Positions 37,683 to 48,506 of a DNA stretch of 64,000 nucleotides are shown here, in pieces. The position numbers and the translations under genes were made by a program. Within the stretch, counting starts at the first letter, position 1. Each line of letters starts with the position of its first letter. The notes beneath the pieces were generated by a model that searched no databases, was not told the origin of the DNA, and worked only from the letters and a program-made list of their open reading frames with translations. Source of the stretch: Calycina herbarum (Eukaryota; Ascomycota; Leotiomycetes; Helotiales; Pezizellaceae); NCBI GenBank assembly GCA_001414485.1, contig LLEY01000038.1:248001-312000 (forward strand), written 5' to 3'.

Positions 37683-38324
37683 ATGTCTTTAACAACACCA
37701 TCTATAAAAGATAAACTAAAACAAAATCGTAATAACAACGCCCTCTATATCGATCGAGTAGGATCTGAAATATCCCCTTATACTCGCTGTCTTACCTCCA
37801 CATCCGGCCGTCGATATATATCCATTGCTAGGGGTAAGAAATGTTCCGAGTATACTAGGAAGGGTAAAACTTGTGATGTCGAGGAGCAAAATCGAATACC
37901 CTCAACTTTTAAATAGGAATCTCTTAACACGCAGAAACGCTATCTACGGGTCAAGGAAGAGACGGCCTATCAGGCCTAAGAAAAGGCCTTCCGAGCCTAG
38001 CAGGAAGCAATGTCAAAGGTTCTCCGTCTTCGAGTACAGCAACGTCTTCTTAACGAGCGAGAATAACAGATACTCTGTCGAAGACTTAGTACCCTTCAGG
38101 AGTTAGATAAGGCTAAGGAGAAGGAGGAAAAAGAAAAAGAAGAGAAGGAAAGGAGAGAGGAGGCCGCCAGGTTGGCCGCCCACCCCACCCCTACCGCTTC
38201 CGACCCTGCTTTTAACCTAGGTCTCGATCCCGGCTTCCTTAAGGCCTTCCCTGTCGATTACCCGATGTAGGCAACCTTAGGTTTTAACGGTAGAAGTCTT
38301 AAAGTTCCTCTGAGTACTAGTTAA
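37683..38324 (+). pseudogene. Antisense accessory ORF of the chromovirus family, best copy
   Basis: From ATG at 37683 one frame runs 213 codons to TAA at 38322. The six or so internal stops are all TAG or TAA at positions readable as Gln or Trp. Visible features in order: a basic, Ser/Thr-rich N terminus (MSLTTPSIKDKLKQN), then GKKCSEYTRKGKTCD at about residues 56-70. Its spacing is C-x2-[C mutated to Y]-x6-C, like half of a zinc-binding cluster. Next come an EEQNRIPSTF segment, a coiled coil (VLRLRVQQRLLNERE), a Lys/Glu-rich run (about 38110-38155), an Ala/Pro-rich linker and LGLDPGFLKAFPVDYP. The last ~30 codons lie antisense to the chromodomain end of pol. Function unknown; I do not recognise it from named families. 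Confidence 0.7.
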
Positions 38325-41300
38325 TGTTTTTTCTAGGTTCCTAAGTATTTTCTAAGTATAGGTAATCTAACTATTTAATCAAATACTTAATCTTACCTCT
38401 AATAATTTTATAGTTAAGAATCCTTTTAACTTTATATTCGGCGTTTAGGTTTACTAGTTGAATTTCCGTAAGTAGGGCTAGTAGTGCTCCCGGTAGTGCT
38501 GGTTCAAGTAAGGATATATAGAATACTAGGTAGATGTTTATTATCCTTAGTAGTACTAATTTATAATTCAAAGGTCCTCTAACTCGTCTGATTTTAAATA
38601 GTCTAAGTTTTTTATAATCTAGTTTATTACTCGGTCTTTTTATATCGATGTTTTTTCATACTAGATAGACCCTATCCCCCTCTTTTAGCGTTGGCTCCTA
38701 ACTACGTCGTTTGTTATAGTAGTACGTGTTTCGTTCGGCTATAAACTGCAAATCCTTTATAAGTTCCTTATATAGACTTTTAATTTTCGAAACTTAAACA
38801 CGAGCAAGTTAGTTGTCGATAGTCGTAGACAGTAGTTCTTAATACACTAACAATTTATATCTAAAGTTAGCGTAGAATAGTATAATAAGTATTGTTTCCG
38901 TTACTAAACTATTATAAGTAAACTATGCTAAAAGCAGCAGTTCTACCTAGTTGTTTTACTAGTAGTTCACGTAATAACAAAGGTATGTTTTAACTACTTA
39001 ATTCATCCTTTCATTTCCTCTATTTATTTAAGAGTGAAAAGCTATAGAGAGCTTTCTTTTCGTACCTAATCGTTCTATAAGAGTAATCTAAAATTTCGAG
39101 GTAAAGAGCTTATCTCTGTCTAAGAGTATCTCTTCAAGTAGTCTATATCTTAAGACTACTTTCTTAAGAAATACGAATACTAGTTCCTCAGCTATACTTA
39201 ACTCTATATATAGTACTAAAATCATATATTTCGTAAGTCGTTCTATAATAACCAGGATTGTATTATATTCAACTCCTATTATTAGATCTTTAGATTTTAG
39301 TAATTTAATAATAAAATCTATAGATATTAATTTCTAAGGTACCCGTAGTATTAGAGTAGTGTTCATCTATCTATAAGGAGCATAGTAGGAAGCCTTATTC
39401 CTAGTATAGGTATTATATTCTACTATCACTTCCTTAACTATTATAGATAACCGATTAATATAGTAGTATTATCTTATCCTCTAGAGGGTTCTACGAATTC
39501 CTTAGTAACCGTAAGCAGGTATAGTATAGTATTCCTATATAAACTCCTTTACATACGAGCTAGGAACCTATAGTTTTCCTTTTATATACTAGTTATAACT
39601 CTTATACATATTCTAAATTTTATCTATCTAGATATCGTTTATTACTACTATCTCGTATATAGCAGATACTAAGTCTCTATTCTTAAGAGTTTTTAGGATT
39701 ATAATCTTCTTATACTCTTTGTTTCTCTTATATCTAGGTTTCCGGCTAAGAGTATTAGCTCGAGTATTCGACGTTCCCTTTACATGTCGAATAATAATGT
39801 CGAATCCTTCTAATATTTCTAACTATCTAGCTAATTATCTTATTATAAGCTCCTTAGTTGTTGTAAACGTCCTAAGGTTTTTATAGTCGGATAAAACTAT
39901 AACTAAGTGTTTTACTAGCTATAAATAGATTCTCTAGTATTCTAAAGCTAATACTATAATAAGTAATTCTTTATCGAAGATACTATAGTTTTATTATACT
40001 AGGTTAAATGTTTTAAAATAGTATATAATAGGTATAAGTTTCCTCTTCTTATTTAGTTATAGGTGAATCGTACCTACTAATATATCTAAGACGTCTGTTT
40101 CGATTATACTTGGTTTTTCTATATCGAAGTCGTATAGAATAGGTTTTTCTATAAACCTTACTTTAATCCTTTAAAAAGCGTCCTTAGCCTATTTATTCTA
40201 AATAAATTTAATAGCTTTCTTAACTAGTACTATTATTAGTTTAGTAATCTTTATATAGTCTTATATAAATAGATAGTAAAAGTTTATAAATCTAAGGAAG
40301 GACTATATATCTTTTATATTCTCTAGTAATTTCTAGTTTAAGATGTCTTAGATCTTTACTAAATCTATTTCTATTTTCTCTAAGCTAAATACCTATCTTA
40401 GGAAAAGTGTCTAAGTTACTCTAAACTTATATTTTAAGAGTTTTAACCGAGAGTTTACTTTTATAAGTTATTATAAAACTTCTCTAACATATCTCTTATA
40501 TTCTTCTTCTTTTTCTAAGAAGATTAAGATATTATCTAGGTAATAGATTACTATTACTCTTAGAAGATCTCTTAAAATATTATTATTTTATCTTTAATAT
40601 ATAGCTGGTACGTTATAAAGTCTAAATAGTATAACTGTGTATTTGTAAAGGCCCGATAGTAAGGTAAATACTGTCTTCTATTCGTCTCTGACTTTTATTT
40701 ATATAAGTTTATAAGCGTTTTATTAATCTAGTTTTATAAAACGTACTACCTTGCCTAACTTGTCCTATAAGTATTAGCTAGGTAGTAGCGGATAAGCGTC
40801 CTTAACTGTAGTATAATTTACTTCTTAGTAATTAATATATACTCTCCTATCTAGGTCGTCCTTTTTCTTAATAATAAGTATATTTAAAGTAATTAGCGAC
40901 TTAGATTTCCTAATATATTCCTTCTTAATACTTTCCTTTATATAACTTTCTATTCTCTATAAGCTTTTCTAGTTATATAACCGAAGCTTCTACTTTGAGA
41001 GGTAATAACCCTCTTTTAATTTAATCTTATAATCCTATAAGCGATGTTCTAGCAAGGCTTATAAGTCTTCTAGGTTTTCGAACAAAGCCTTAAATTCTCT
41101 ATACTATATAGGTATTTCGTTATCAGCTTTCCTACTAACCTATAGAGAACCCTAGGCGAGGTGTCCTAGCGTTTTAGAAGAGGTAGCGCTAACCTCGTTC
41201 TAGTCTTATAGTTATAATTACAAACCTACGTAATTATATCGACTAAAGGTTATTTTCCAAGCCTTCTAGTTAATATCTAGATTATGTTCTTAAATCTATA

Positions 41301-42100
41301 GTATACTAAGTATCGCTTCCTTATTCTCTATTTTAATAATATCGAATTATATATCTAAGTAGTGTCTTTTAATAGTAATCTTTATTAGAATAGTTTACTA
41401 ATCGATAATTCCGTCTTAATATATAACGTCTGTTCTGTTAACTACTCCTAAGTAGTAAGGCCTTATACCTTTAATTAGGACGTTCAGCTTCTTCTAAGCT
41501 ACTAGAGAAAGGAAATTGCTCGTTACTCTAAAATTAATCAAGACTCGGAGTTCCTTTCCTCTAATCTTTGCTATTACTATAAGTTGATTCTTACCAGAAG
41601 TAGCGTTTAACTCTCCTATAATAGTACTATTTTCTAGTTTAATATAATAAACCTCGAATCTTCTTTTACTATTGTCCCCCCTCTAAGAGCTTAGAAAGAA
41701 TATCACTTTTTCGTTGTTAGAAAAAGCTACTTCGTATATTAGACTATCTTCTATAGTTCTCTTAGGTTCTAGAAGAGTTCCTATAAAACGTCTTTCTATA
41801 GACTAGTCTAATAATACTCGTGGTTCGTACCGAACCTATTTAACAGTTGCTCTATATAACGTCTCTATAGTCTATTATTCACCTTTTATAGGTTGATAGA
41901 ATTCCTAGATTAGGTCGGCCTAGGGGTCTACTTTAGTAACCCCGAATATTCACTGATCTCCTAATCCTTTAAATACTATTATAACCCCCTTTTCAATCTT
42001 TAATACCTAATATTTCTCGTCAATTTCTAACTTATAGTCTTAACTAGGTAGGTATATAGTAATATCTAACTTTAGACATCTATTATATTTATTAAATCCC
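38239..42100 (-). pseudogene. pol of chromovirus element F
   Basis: Protease is about 41400-41640 (segments KKRRKFEVYYIKLENS and KELRVLINF). RT is about 40470-41150, with the active-site box YLDN near 40535-40560. RNase H is about 39880-40200 and integrase about 38600-39580. The integrase C terminus and chromodomain are an open stretch at 38371-38571, MNYKLVLLRIINIYLVFY through YKVKRILNYKIIRGKIKYLI. The frame then continues over the end of the accessory ORF to a stop near 38239 (FYR-NLRLPTSGNRQG). Stops are RIP-type. Chromodomain integrases of this clade direct insertion to heterochromatin. Confidence 0.8.
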
Positions 42101-43731
42101 TCTAGGTAATACTACTACTACTTAACAGTATTATTCTTTAAATTAGTAACCTTCTAAAGATCTCCCTCCTCTAAGTAGTTATTCGGTATAGCCTATTCTG
42201 GTCCTAGCTCCTTAAACTTAATAGTTTCCCTCCTAGTAATAGAGCTAACCATGGTTACTTAATCTCGATTATTCCTTACTATTTTATAGGTAGTTAAGAT
42301 AGTAGAGTTAACTCTTTAAGTAGAATATAGGCTCTAGAAATCAGGTTTCTAGTTTTCTATATATACCTATCTATTCCCTCTTTTAAAAGTTTTAATAAAT
42401 GCCTATATCTTACCTCGTTCCAGCTTAAGCATTCGTAGATCCACCTCCGATAAGTCGGATACTGATTCCAACGACTCTAATAAACTCGTTAATAGTAGTA
42501 ATTCATATTCTACTTAAAGGGGTAATTCGTATTCTATTTCCAACCATGTATCGTAATACTCTTTAAGAAGTAGATTTCTATTATTATTAGTATCCTATAC
42601 CTTACCGACTTATAGCTCGGTTCCGTTGTTTAGCTACAGGTATACAGCGCCTGCAGTATTATCTACAGCATCTATTTCAATCTACGTACCGTATCCTCTA
42701 GCTTCGAGTTCTTCGTCCGTAAGTTCAATTTTATCGAGTAGTACTACTTCCTTACAAACCATAGCGTTGATTCGACCCTTTCCTTTCAAATCTTTCTTCT
42801 TACTACACTTATTTGCTCTATAGCTAGAGAGGCCATAGTTATAACATAAGTTCTGCTCGCGTCGATGATTTCGTTCTTCCTAGGAAAGTCCCTCTTTCCT
42901 TAGAAAGGTCTTCTTTTACGTAGTATTTGCCTCCTTACTATGTTTATTAGCATAAGAGTGCTTCTACTTTCCTAACCCTTTGCCCCCTTCCCTATGCCTA
43001 GGGTTACTTTTCTTAAATTTATAAAGTCGATTGTCTAACTAGACAACTCCTTCTATTATACTCGTGATAGTCTAGAATTACATATTCTACTTAGCTATCT
43101 CTTTACGAATATAAATTTTCAATCCTCTATAGAAAAGTTCTATAAGAGCGATAGTATCCTATCCCGACTTGTTTTTATAACGCTAGAATTCGTTAGTATA
43201 ATCTATTGCCGATCTAGTTTAGTATAGATCTAAAAGTTTTTATATAGTAGTCCGAATCACGTTAAAGTCTCTAAAGACTTTTTATATAGTTGTTTTAAAA
43301 CCTCTCTAAGATTTAAATATAATCTTAGTTAATTCTATCTTCCTATCCTCACTCTTATTTTCAAAGAAGTCCTCTAAATATAGCTAGGCCTATTCCAACG
43401 CCGATCCCCTAAGGTAGGAGATAGCGAAGATAGTTCGTAAGTTATAATCACCTTCGAATTTCTCTAAGTTAAAGTTGAAATAGATGTCTATTTGAAGAAG
43501 GAATGAATCGAGTTCCCTACACTTCTTATAATATATATCTAGTATCTTAACTTTAATAGATTCAAGTACTTCAACCTTATAGGGCTCGGGAGCGTCAGGC
43601 ATACTAACGTTATCGTCGTCCTTAGCTGGTTATATGCTAGCAGGCGTTCCTCCAACAGCACTTCCTAATACTACGGCGACATTGGTTCGACTAGTATTCG
43701 GGCTAGCTACGGCGGGTGTTACTAGGGCCAT
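42100..43731 (-). pseudogene. gag of chromovirus element F
   Basis: ATG at 43731 is intact (MALVTPAVASPNTSRTN). One RIP-type stop follows after PASI, then an open stretch at 43390-43602 with PEPYKVEVLESIKVKILD, the capsid-like FLLQIDIYFNFNLEKFEG and YNLRTIFAISYLRGSALE. A zinc knuckle lies near 42795-42850, reading CYNYGLSSYRANKC, where the second Cys and the His of CCHC have become Tyr. An acidic tail follows (LTDEELEARG near 42720). Stops are TAG or TAA. Comparison of start codons shows A and B have ATA here. Confidence 0.75.
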
Positions 43732-43762
43732 AGCGACTGAACTTCTAAGCAGGTGCTCAAAG

Positions 43763-44189
43763 TGTAACAAAACTCAAACGAACTAAACGAAGATAACTAA
43801 GTCTCGAAGGTTAGTATACAGGTAAGAAGTACAGATGCGCCGGGTTGTTTACTTAGAAGTGAACTCGTTACTTATATCAAAGATGTTAAACAAGATAATA
43901 AGATTAATAACTAAAGTTGAGCACGAAGCTCCTATCTAATAGCAGACGTGCCAGTCTTATATAGAACTGTAGTCTCCCGTTCTAATCGCTCTAGTTACTC
44001 GCCCTGATCGCTTCAGTCGACAGGCGACTTAAGCGACTTAGGCGACTAGGTCACGTGATGTTTTCCAAAGAAATCCATAGATCGCTTAGCTACTCTAAGG
44101 ATCCCTATTTAAGAGTTTCTAATAGTGCTTAACCTGTCAGGGCGCCGCCTGGTCTTCACTCGTCACATGCTCCCACGTGATTCGTGACA
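43763..44189 (-). repeat. 5' LTR of element F
   Basis: It starts TGTAACAAAACTCAAACG and ends GATTCGTGACA, with intact ends. 427 bp. Confidence 0.93.
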
Positions 44190-44194
44190 TATAG

Positions 44195-45391
44195 TAAGAA
44201 ACACCCTTATTATAATACGTAAGCTACTACGTAATAGAGGCGTATAGGTAGAGATAGATAGACATAAGACACTTATACTAAGAGCACTCTATAATACAGC
44301 TTAAGAGGTTAACCGAACGGAATAGACTATTAAGAAGCTAAGATAACAAGTTATTAAGAATCGAACTAAGTTAAAAGAGATAGCTGTAAGATATACATAT
44401 ATTAAAGCTTACTCTAACCGATTCCTAGAGATCAGTTAAGGAACTATAGCACACGCTTCTAATATTCCTATCCCTATAACACTACCAGCGGCTTTTATAA
44501 CCTAGAACGCTCTTATAAACTAGCCGGCGACTCTTATAACCTACAACCAAACTAGCTATCCTAGTAACTAAAATAGCTAGATAGGCAACCCCGCCTTTAT
44601 ACTTAGTAACTTTATAAAGTTATACTTAGACGAACAAAAGTATAGCAGTAAGAGAGACAACTTCAAGCTTAAGTTAAGAATATTCAAGGATATATATAAT
44701 CGTTATAGTATATCACCTTTGGCATATAATCTTACTTTCCCGATTATACTTAAGAGTTAGATATTAAACCACTTTTACACTAGTATCTTTAAGAAAGGAA
44801 CTAATTAGTTATATAACGATCTTTCTACTACTATCTAATTATACTTTAAGAATAAGCTATACTTAAGAGGTTAATTCTCTAAGTAGAATCGTATTACATT
44901 CTTATAAACCAAAGCTAAGCTAGAATATTCGGAAAAGACACCTAGCTAGTGCTTTAAGGAGATGCTATCTAAATTAGAAGAACTTCGCTATAGACTTCCT
45001 AAGAATATGTAAAGCAATAGATAATTAGCTAATAAGCTGCTTATTATATACGAGGAAGCACTAGAATACCGAAGTATATACTCGACCTTACTATAAAACT
45101 CGTTACTTCAAAGTACTATTACTCTTTTAAGAAGCTCTATTCGTAATTACGAAGTAAGCTACGTATTAAATACTAAGACTTTGATAACCGATTATTACTT
45201 TTATAAGTATAACAATTCTAGTAATTCTTATAGCCACTAGTACAAAGGTAAGAGCAACAAGTGTTATATATATAGAAAGAAAGGCCACCGATCTTAGAAC
45301 TATACTTAAGAAGAGTGTTAGTATTAGGTAATAATTACCTTACTTACTAATAGACTTTAGGTTTAAACTTTAGTCTATACTAGTTCTTTCT
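44195..45391 (+). pseudogene. gag of element E, main piece with zinc knuckle
   Basis: The frame resumes after element F and runs to near 45370. Recognisable parts are a Thr/Pro/Ala-rich linker (about 44460-44600), a capsid core beginning RDNFKLKLRIFKDIYNRYS (about 44650) with the RITFL region near 44890, LSKLEELRYRLPKNM (about 44970), and a zinc knuckle CYIYRKKGHRS-NYT near 45265-45305. In the knuckle the second Cys is Tyr. The layout is typical of ascomycete LTR-element gag proteins with one CCHC knuckle, and protease/RT are missing. Stops are Gln/Trp type. Cut at 45397 by another LTR-like start. Confidence 0.65.
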
Positions 45392-45396
45392 AGTAT

Positions 45397-46140
45397 TGTC
45401 TAGAAGATTCGGTTACGTTCTCGGTTACGTAAACACGTGATCCTTAGAATCTTCTAGTAACTATTATATTTATAAGCTATAGAAGCTTCTAGTACTTATC
45501 CTAGAAGTATATATAGCTCTCTACTATCCTTATAGTTAGAAATCAAGTTAATTAAGTCTTTTACTCTTTATCTATACTACCGATTCTATAAAAACGTGAT
45601 TTAACGATCACCTGACCTACCCTGCACCGATCCTGTAACTTACTCTGTAGCCTACTCTGTAGCCTACTCTATAAGTTACCCTGTTCCTTCTATAAACATT
45701 TTATACTGTCTTTCTTTTAGAAAGACCTTTTACTTCTACAACTATAGAATCCTCGCTATTATCTTCTTCTTCTCTCTCTTAAGCTTCTCTTCTTACTTTT
45801 TAATAAAGGCCTAATTACTAGCTACTAATATATAACTAATAATAATAGCTAGTATATTATAATTATTATTTATTACTATTATTATAAACGGTAATAGCGA
45901 ATAAGTTATAAATACTATAGTAGTCTACTAACTACTACCCGATAGCTAATTAGATCTCTTTCTTTCCTTTATCGCTATTATTATATAAAAGACGATTAAT
46001 AAACCACGATTTAAACTATAAACGACAAATACTACCGTCTATAGACACTGTCTACTAATATCGTACTAATACTATACTAATAATACGAAGCCTCGAGAAC
46101 GAGTCTTTTTCAAAGAAGAGGGATATAATAGCTAGCTATT
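45397..46140 (+). mobile_element. Putative LTR-element remnant H (LTR and leader, lightly RIPped)
   Basis: It starts TGTCTAGAAGATTCGG directly after agtat. The first 85 bp form an inverted pair (tctagaagattc and gaatcttctagt), as at some LTR starts. At about 45640-45685 a 12-bp unit, gtagcctactct, is tandemly repeated. A Ser/Leu/Tyr-rich plus frame from about 45735 may be the start of a coding region, but no domain is recognised. No 3' end was found. Confidence 0.35.
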
Positions 46141-48193
46141 AATAGAATTACTAAGCTATTAGAATAGCTAAGAATACGTGCTAAGTATAGTATAGTATAG
46201 ATAGTTATAGAATAGAATTATAGTATAGGTTTAGTTTTAGGATTATTAGAACTATATTAGTATAGACTTTTATTATTATCCGGCTCTCTTATATATAGAT
46301 ACTCTTACTCTCTCTTAAGAAAAGGACTAATTTAGTCTTTTCCTTTGTATTAGAGCTTAGTATTTAGATATATTATTCTATCGAACGTACTTCTATATAT
46401 CTCTTTTATAGTAGTACTCGTTTCGTACTATTATAATAGTAATTCTTAGAGTATTAAGTAGTGTCGTTTTGTAGACTTAGACTTAGCTATCTATAGAAGT
46501 CTCTAGGTCGTCTTAAAGTCTCTAAGCTTCTAACTCTTCTTAATCCCGATCTCTAACTATAATCTTAAAGGAATTTACTAGCCGCTTCTTAATTTTCTAT
46601 AATTATCCTAGATATAGAGTAATAACTATAATATCCTTACTCTTATACGTTTCTTATCTTATAAGATATAAGATAAAAGCAGCGATTATATCTACTTCGA
46701 AAGTATTAGTTCTAGATAATAAAACAGCTTAGATAGGTCGCGGATCCTCTTTCTCTTAGTAGTTAAGCTAATATAAGTAATCTCGTATTCTATTAACTTC
46801 TAGATATTCTAATACTAAGAGGTAATCTTATAAGTCTAGATAGAGTAGAACTCTAACTAGCTCTAAGATAATAGAGTATATTCGTTACTAAGTTTTTAAT
46901 ATACTTAATAGAACTTAGAAATTCCTTATCTACGGTATAATAAGACGCTTAAATAGTAAGATATCGAGGGAATATCTCTTATCTTTAGGATTATTATATT
47001 AAAGCTCGTAGTTATTTATTTAAGGCTAGAGCTATTTATAATTACTAATTAAAATTATATATTTAACTCTCGATAAGAATATATATAGTAAGAGTATATA
47101 CCTCGAGGATCTCTCTAGCTTCTTTATAAAGTATAACTTTTACTTAAATACGCTAGAGTAATTTAATATTCCTTACTAGCCTAGACGTTATTATACTAAT
47201 AATATAAGCTTCTCGAAAATATCGAAGATCTAGTTTACTATAATATTTATCTAACACGGATTTAAAACTATAATAGGAATCTAGTATATAGGTGAGATTA
47301 TTAGTAAGTTATATACTTCTTTGCTTAATCTAATACTTATAAATAGTACTACGCTCTAACGTCGATATCTCTCTTAGAGAAATAGCTAAGAGCTAAGTAG
47401 CGAGACGATTCGAAGCGAGTCTCTTTAGCGCCTCTCTTAGCTAACTCTCTATAACTCTAAACTTCTTTCTCTTTACTTCTTAAAAACTCTTATTATCTAC
47501 TCTCTTTCTAAATAATTCCTTAAAGTATAGATTATAGGTTCTTATAAGATAGGCTTAGATATTTATCTAAGAGTTTAGATTATTTAACCTAGATAATATA
47601 TCTTTAATTTCTTATAATATTTTCTTAATATCTCGATTATATTCTTACTTATTATATTTTTCCGTCTTTATAGGTACGACTTCTTCTCTTATATAATAGA
47701 GAGTGAGATTTTAAAGTAAATCGGATTTAAATTATAAGCCTAGATAGATAACTTATCTTACGCTATTCTTTACTAAATACTCTAATAACTAATTAAGAGT
47801 ATAGTTCGTATAGTATATATAAATAATAGAGCCTAGGTCGGCTGTCTTTCAGTTATAGAGTAAAGCCTTAATAATTACTATACTAGTATAGGACTTCTCT
47901 ATCTCTAGTAGGCCTTAAATAAGAGCTAGTTCTATACTAAGAGCTTGAATAACAGCGAATTACTAAGCTTCGTTAAGCGTAGATCTACTGTCTAGTTTAG
48001 TATAATTAAAGGATTACTCTAGGTTTAGAGTTAGTAGTATACTAGTAAGAACCTAGAGGTTAAAACTAAATCCTCTTTTTATAGTATATACTAGAGATTT
48101 AATAATAGTAGTAGAAGTCTACGAGTCTAGTACTATAATCTCTACGAATAGAAGGCTTAGTTTCTAGCTTATTTTCTATAACGCTTATAGAGT
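46141..48193 (-). other. RIPped repeat DNA, unrecognised; possible minus-strand frame
   Basis: CA and TG are almost absent, so this was probably repeated DNA. Reading minus through TAG/TAA, a long frame from about 48010 to 46500 has segments such as SRSTLNEA, QFAVIQALSIELALI and VVPIKTEKYNK, then a Leu/Lys/Arg-rich stretch. No transposase, RT or RNase H motif could be placed with confidence. It continues beyond the solo LTR at 48194, which inserted into it. Confidence 0.3.
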
Positions 48194-48501
48194 TGTTATA
48201 GCGCTAGTCTGTAACCTAGAAAGATTACGTAATAGGTACGTAACCTCGGTAATCACCTCGGGATATATAGATCTATAACAAAAGCTATAACGAGATCTTA
48301 GCTCTTTATAGCTTCTACGAGGTTCTAGCTCTTTATAGCTTATATAAGAGCTTAGCTTCTAAACAGCTTATACTTACTAAGTAACCTCTTTTCTCTAAGT
48401 ATATTACTCGCGTTACCTTCGTAGATAGAACTATAGCTTTAAATTCTTATATTTATATATATATACTCTTATATCTTTGTCTTTAGTTATAGTTCGTAAT
48501 A
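48194..48501 (+). repeat. Solo LTR of the element G family
   Basis: It starts TGTTATAGCGCTAGTC and ends TTCGTAATA, 308 bp. A 5-bp duplication agagt flanks it (48189-48193 and 48502-48506). It matches 23384-23690 through most of its length, including the cctcgggatatatagatctataac region written here only in part. Confidence 0.85.
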
Positions 48502-48506
48502 AGAGT

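Larger units (their letters stand above)
37169..44189 (-). mobile_element. Chromovirus element F, full length, 7021 bp, least mutated copy
   Basis: Two 427-bp LTRs (37169-37595 and 43763-44189) are flanked by target duplications tgtag (37164-37168) and tatag (44190-44194), which differ by one TG-to-TA change. Coding is on minus: gag 43731 downward, pol to about 38240, plus the antisense accessory ORF at 37683-38324. CA and TG are commoner here than in A or B, so more protein detail survives. It is inserted in gag of element E. Confidence 0.95.

Noticed and set aside
37825..38106. 93-codon plus frame
   Set aside because: Off-frame shadow of the accessory ORF at 37683-38324, whose frame agrees with the other element copies.
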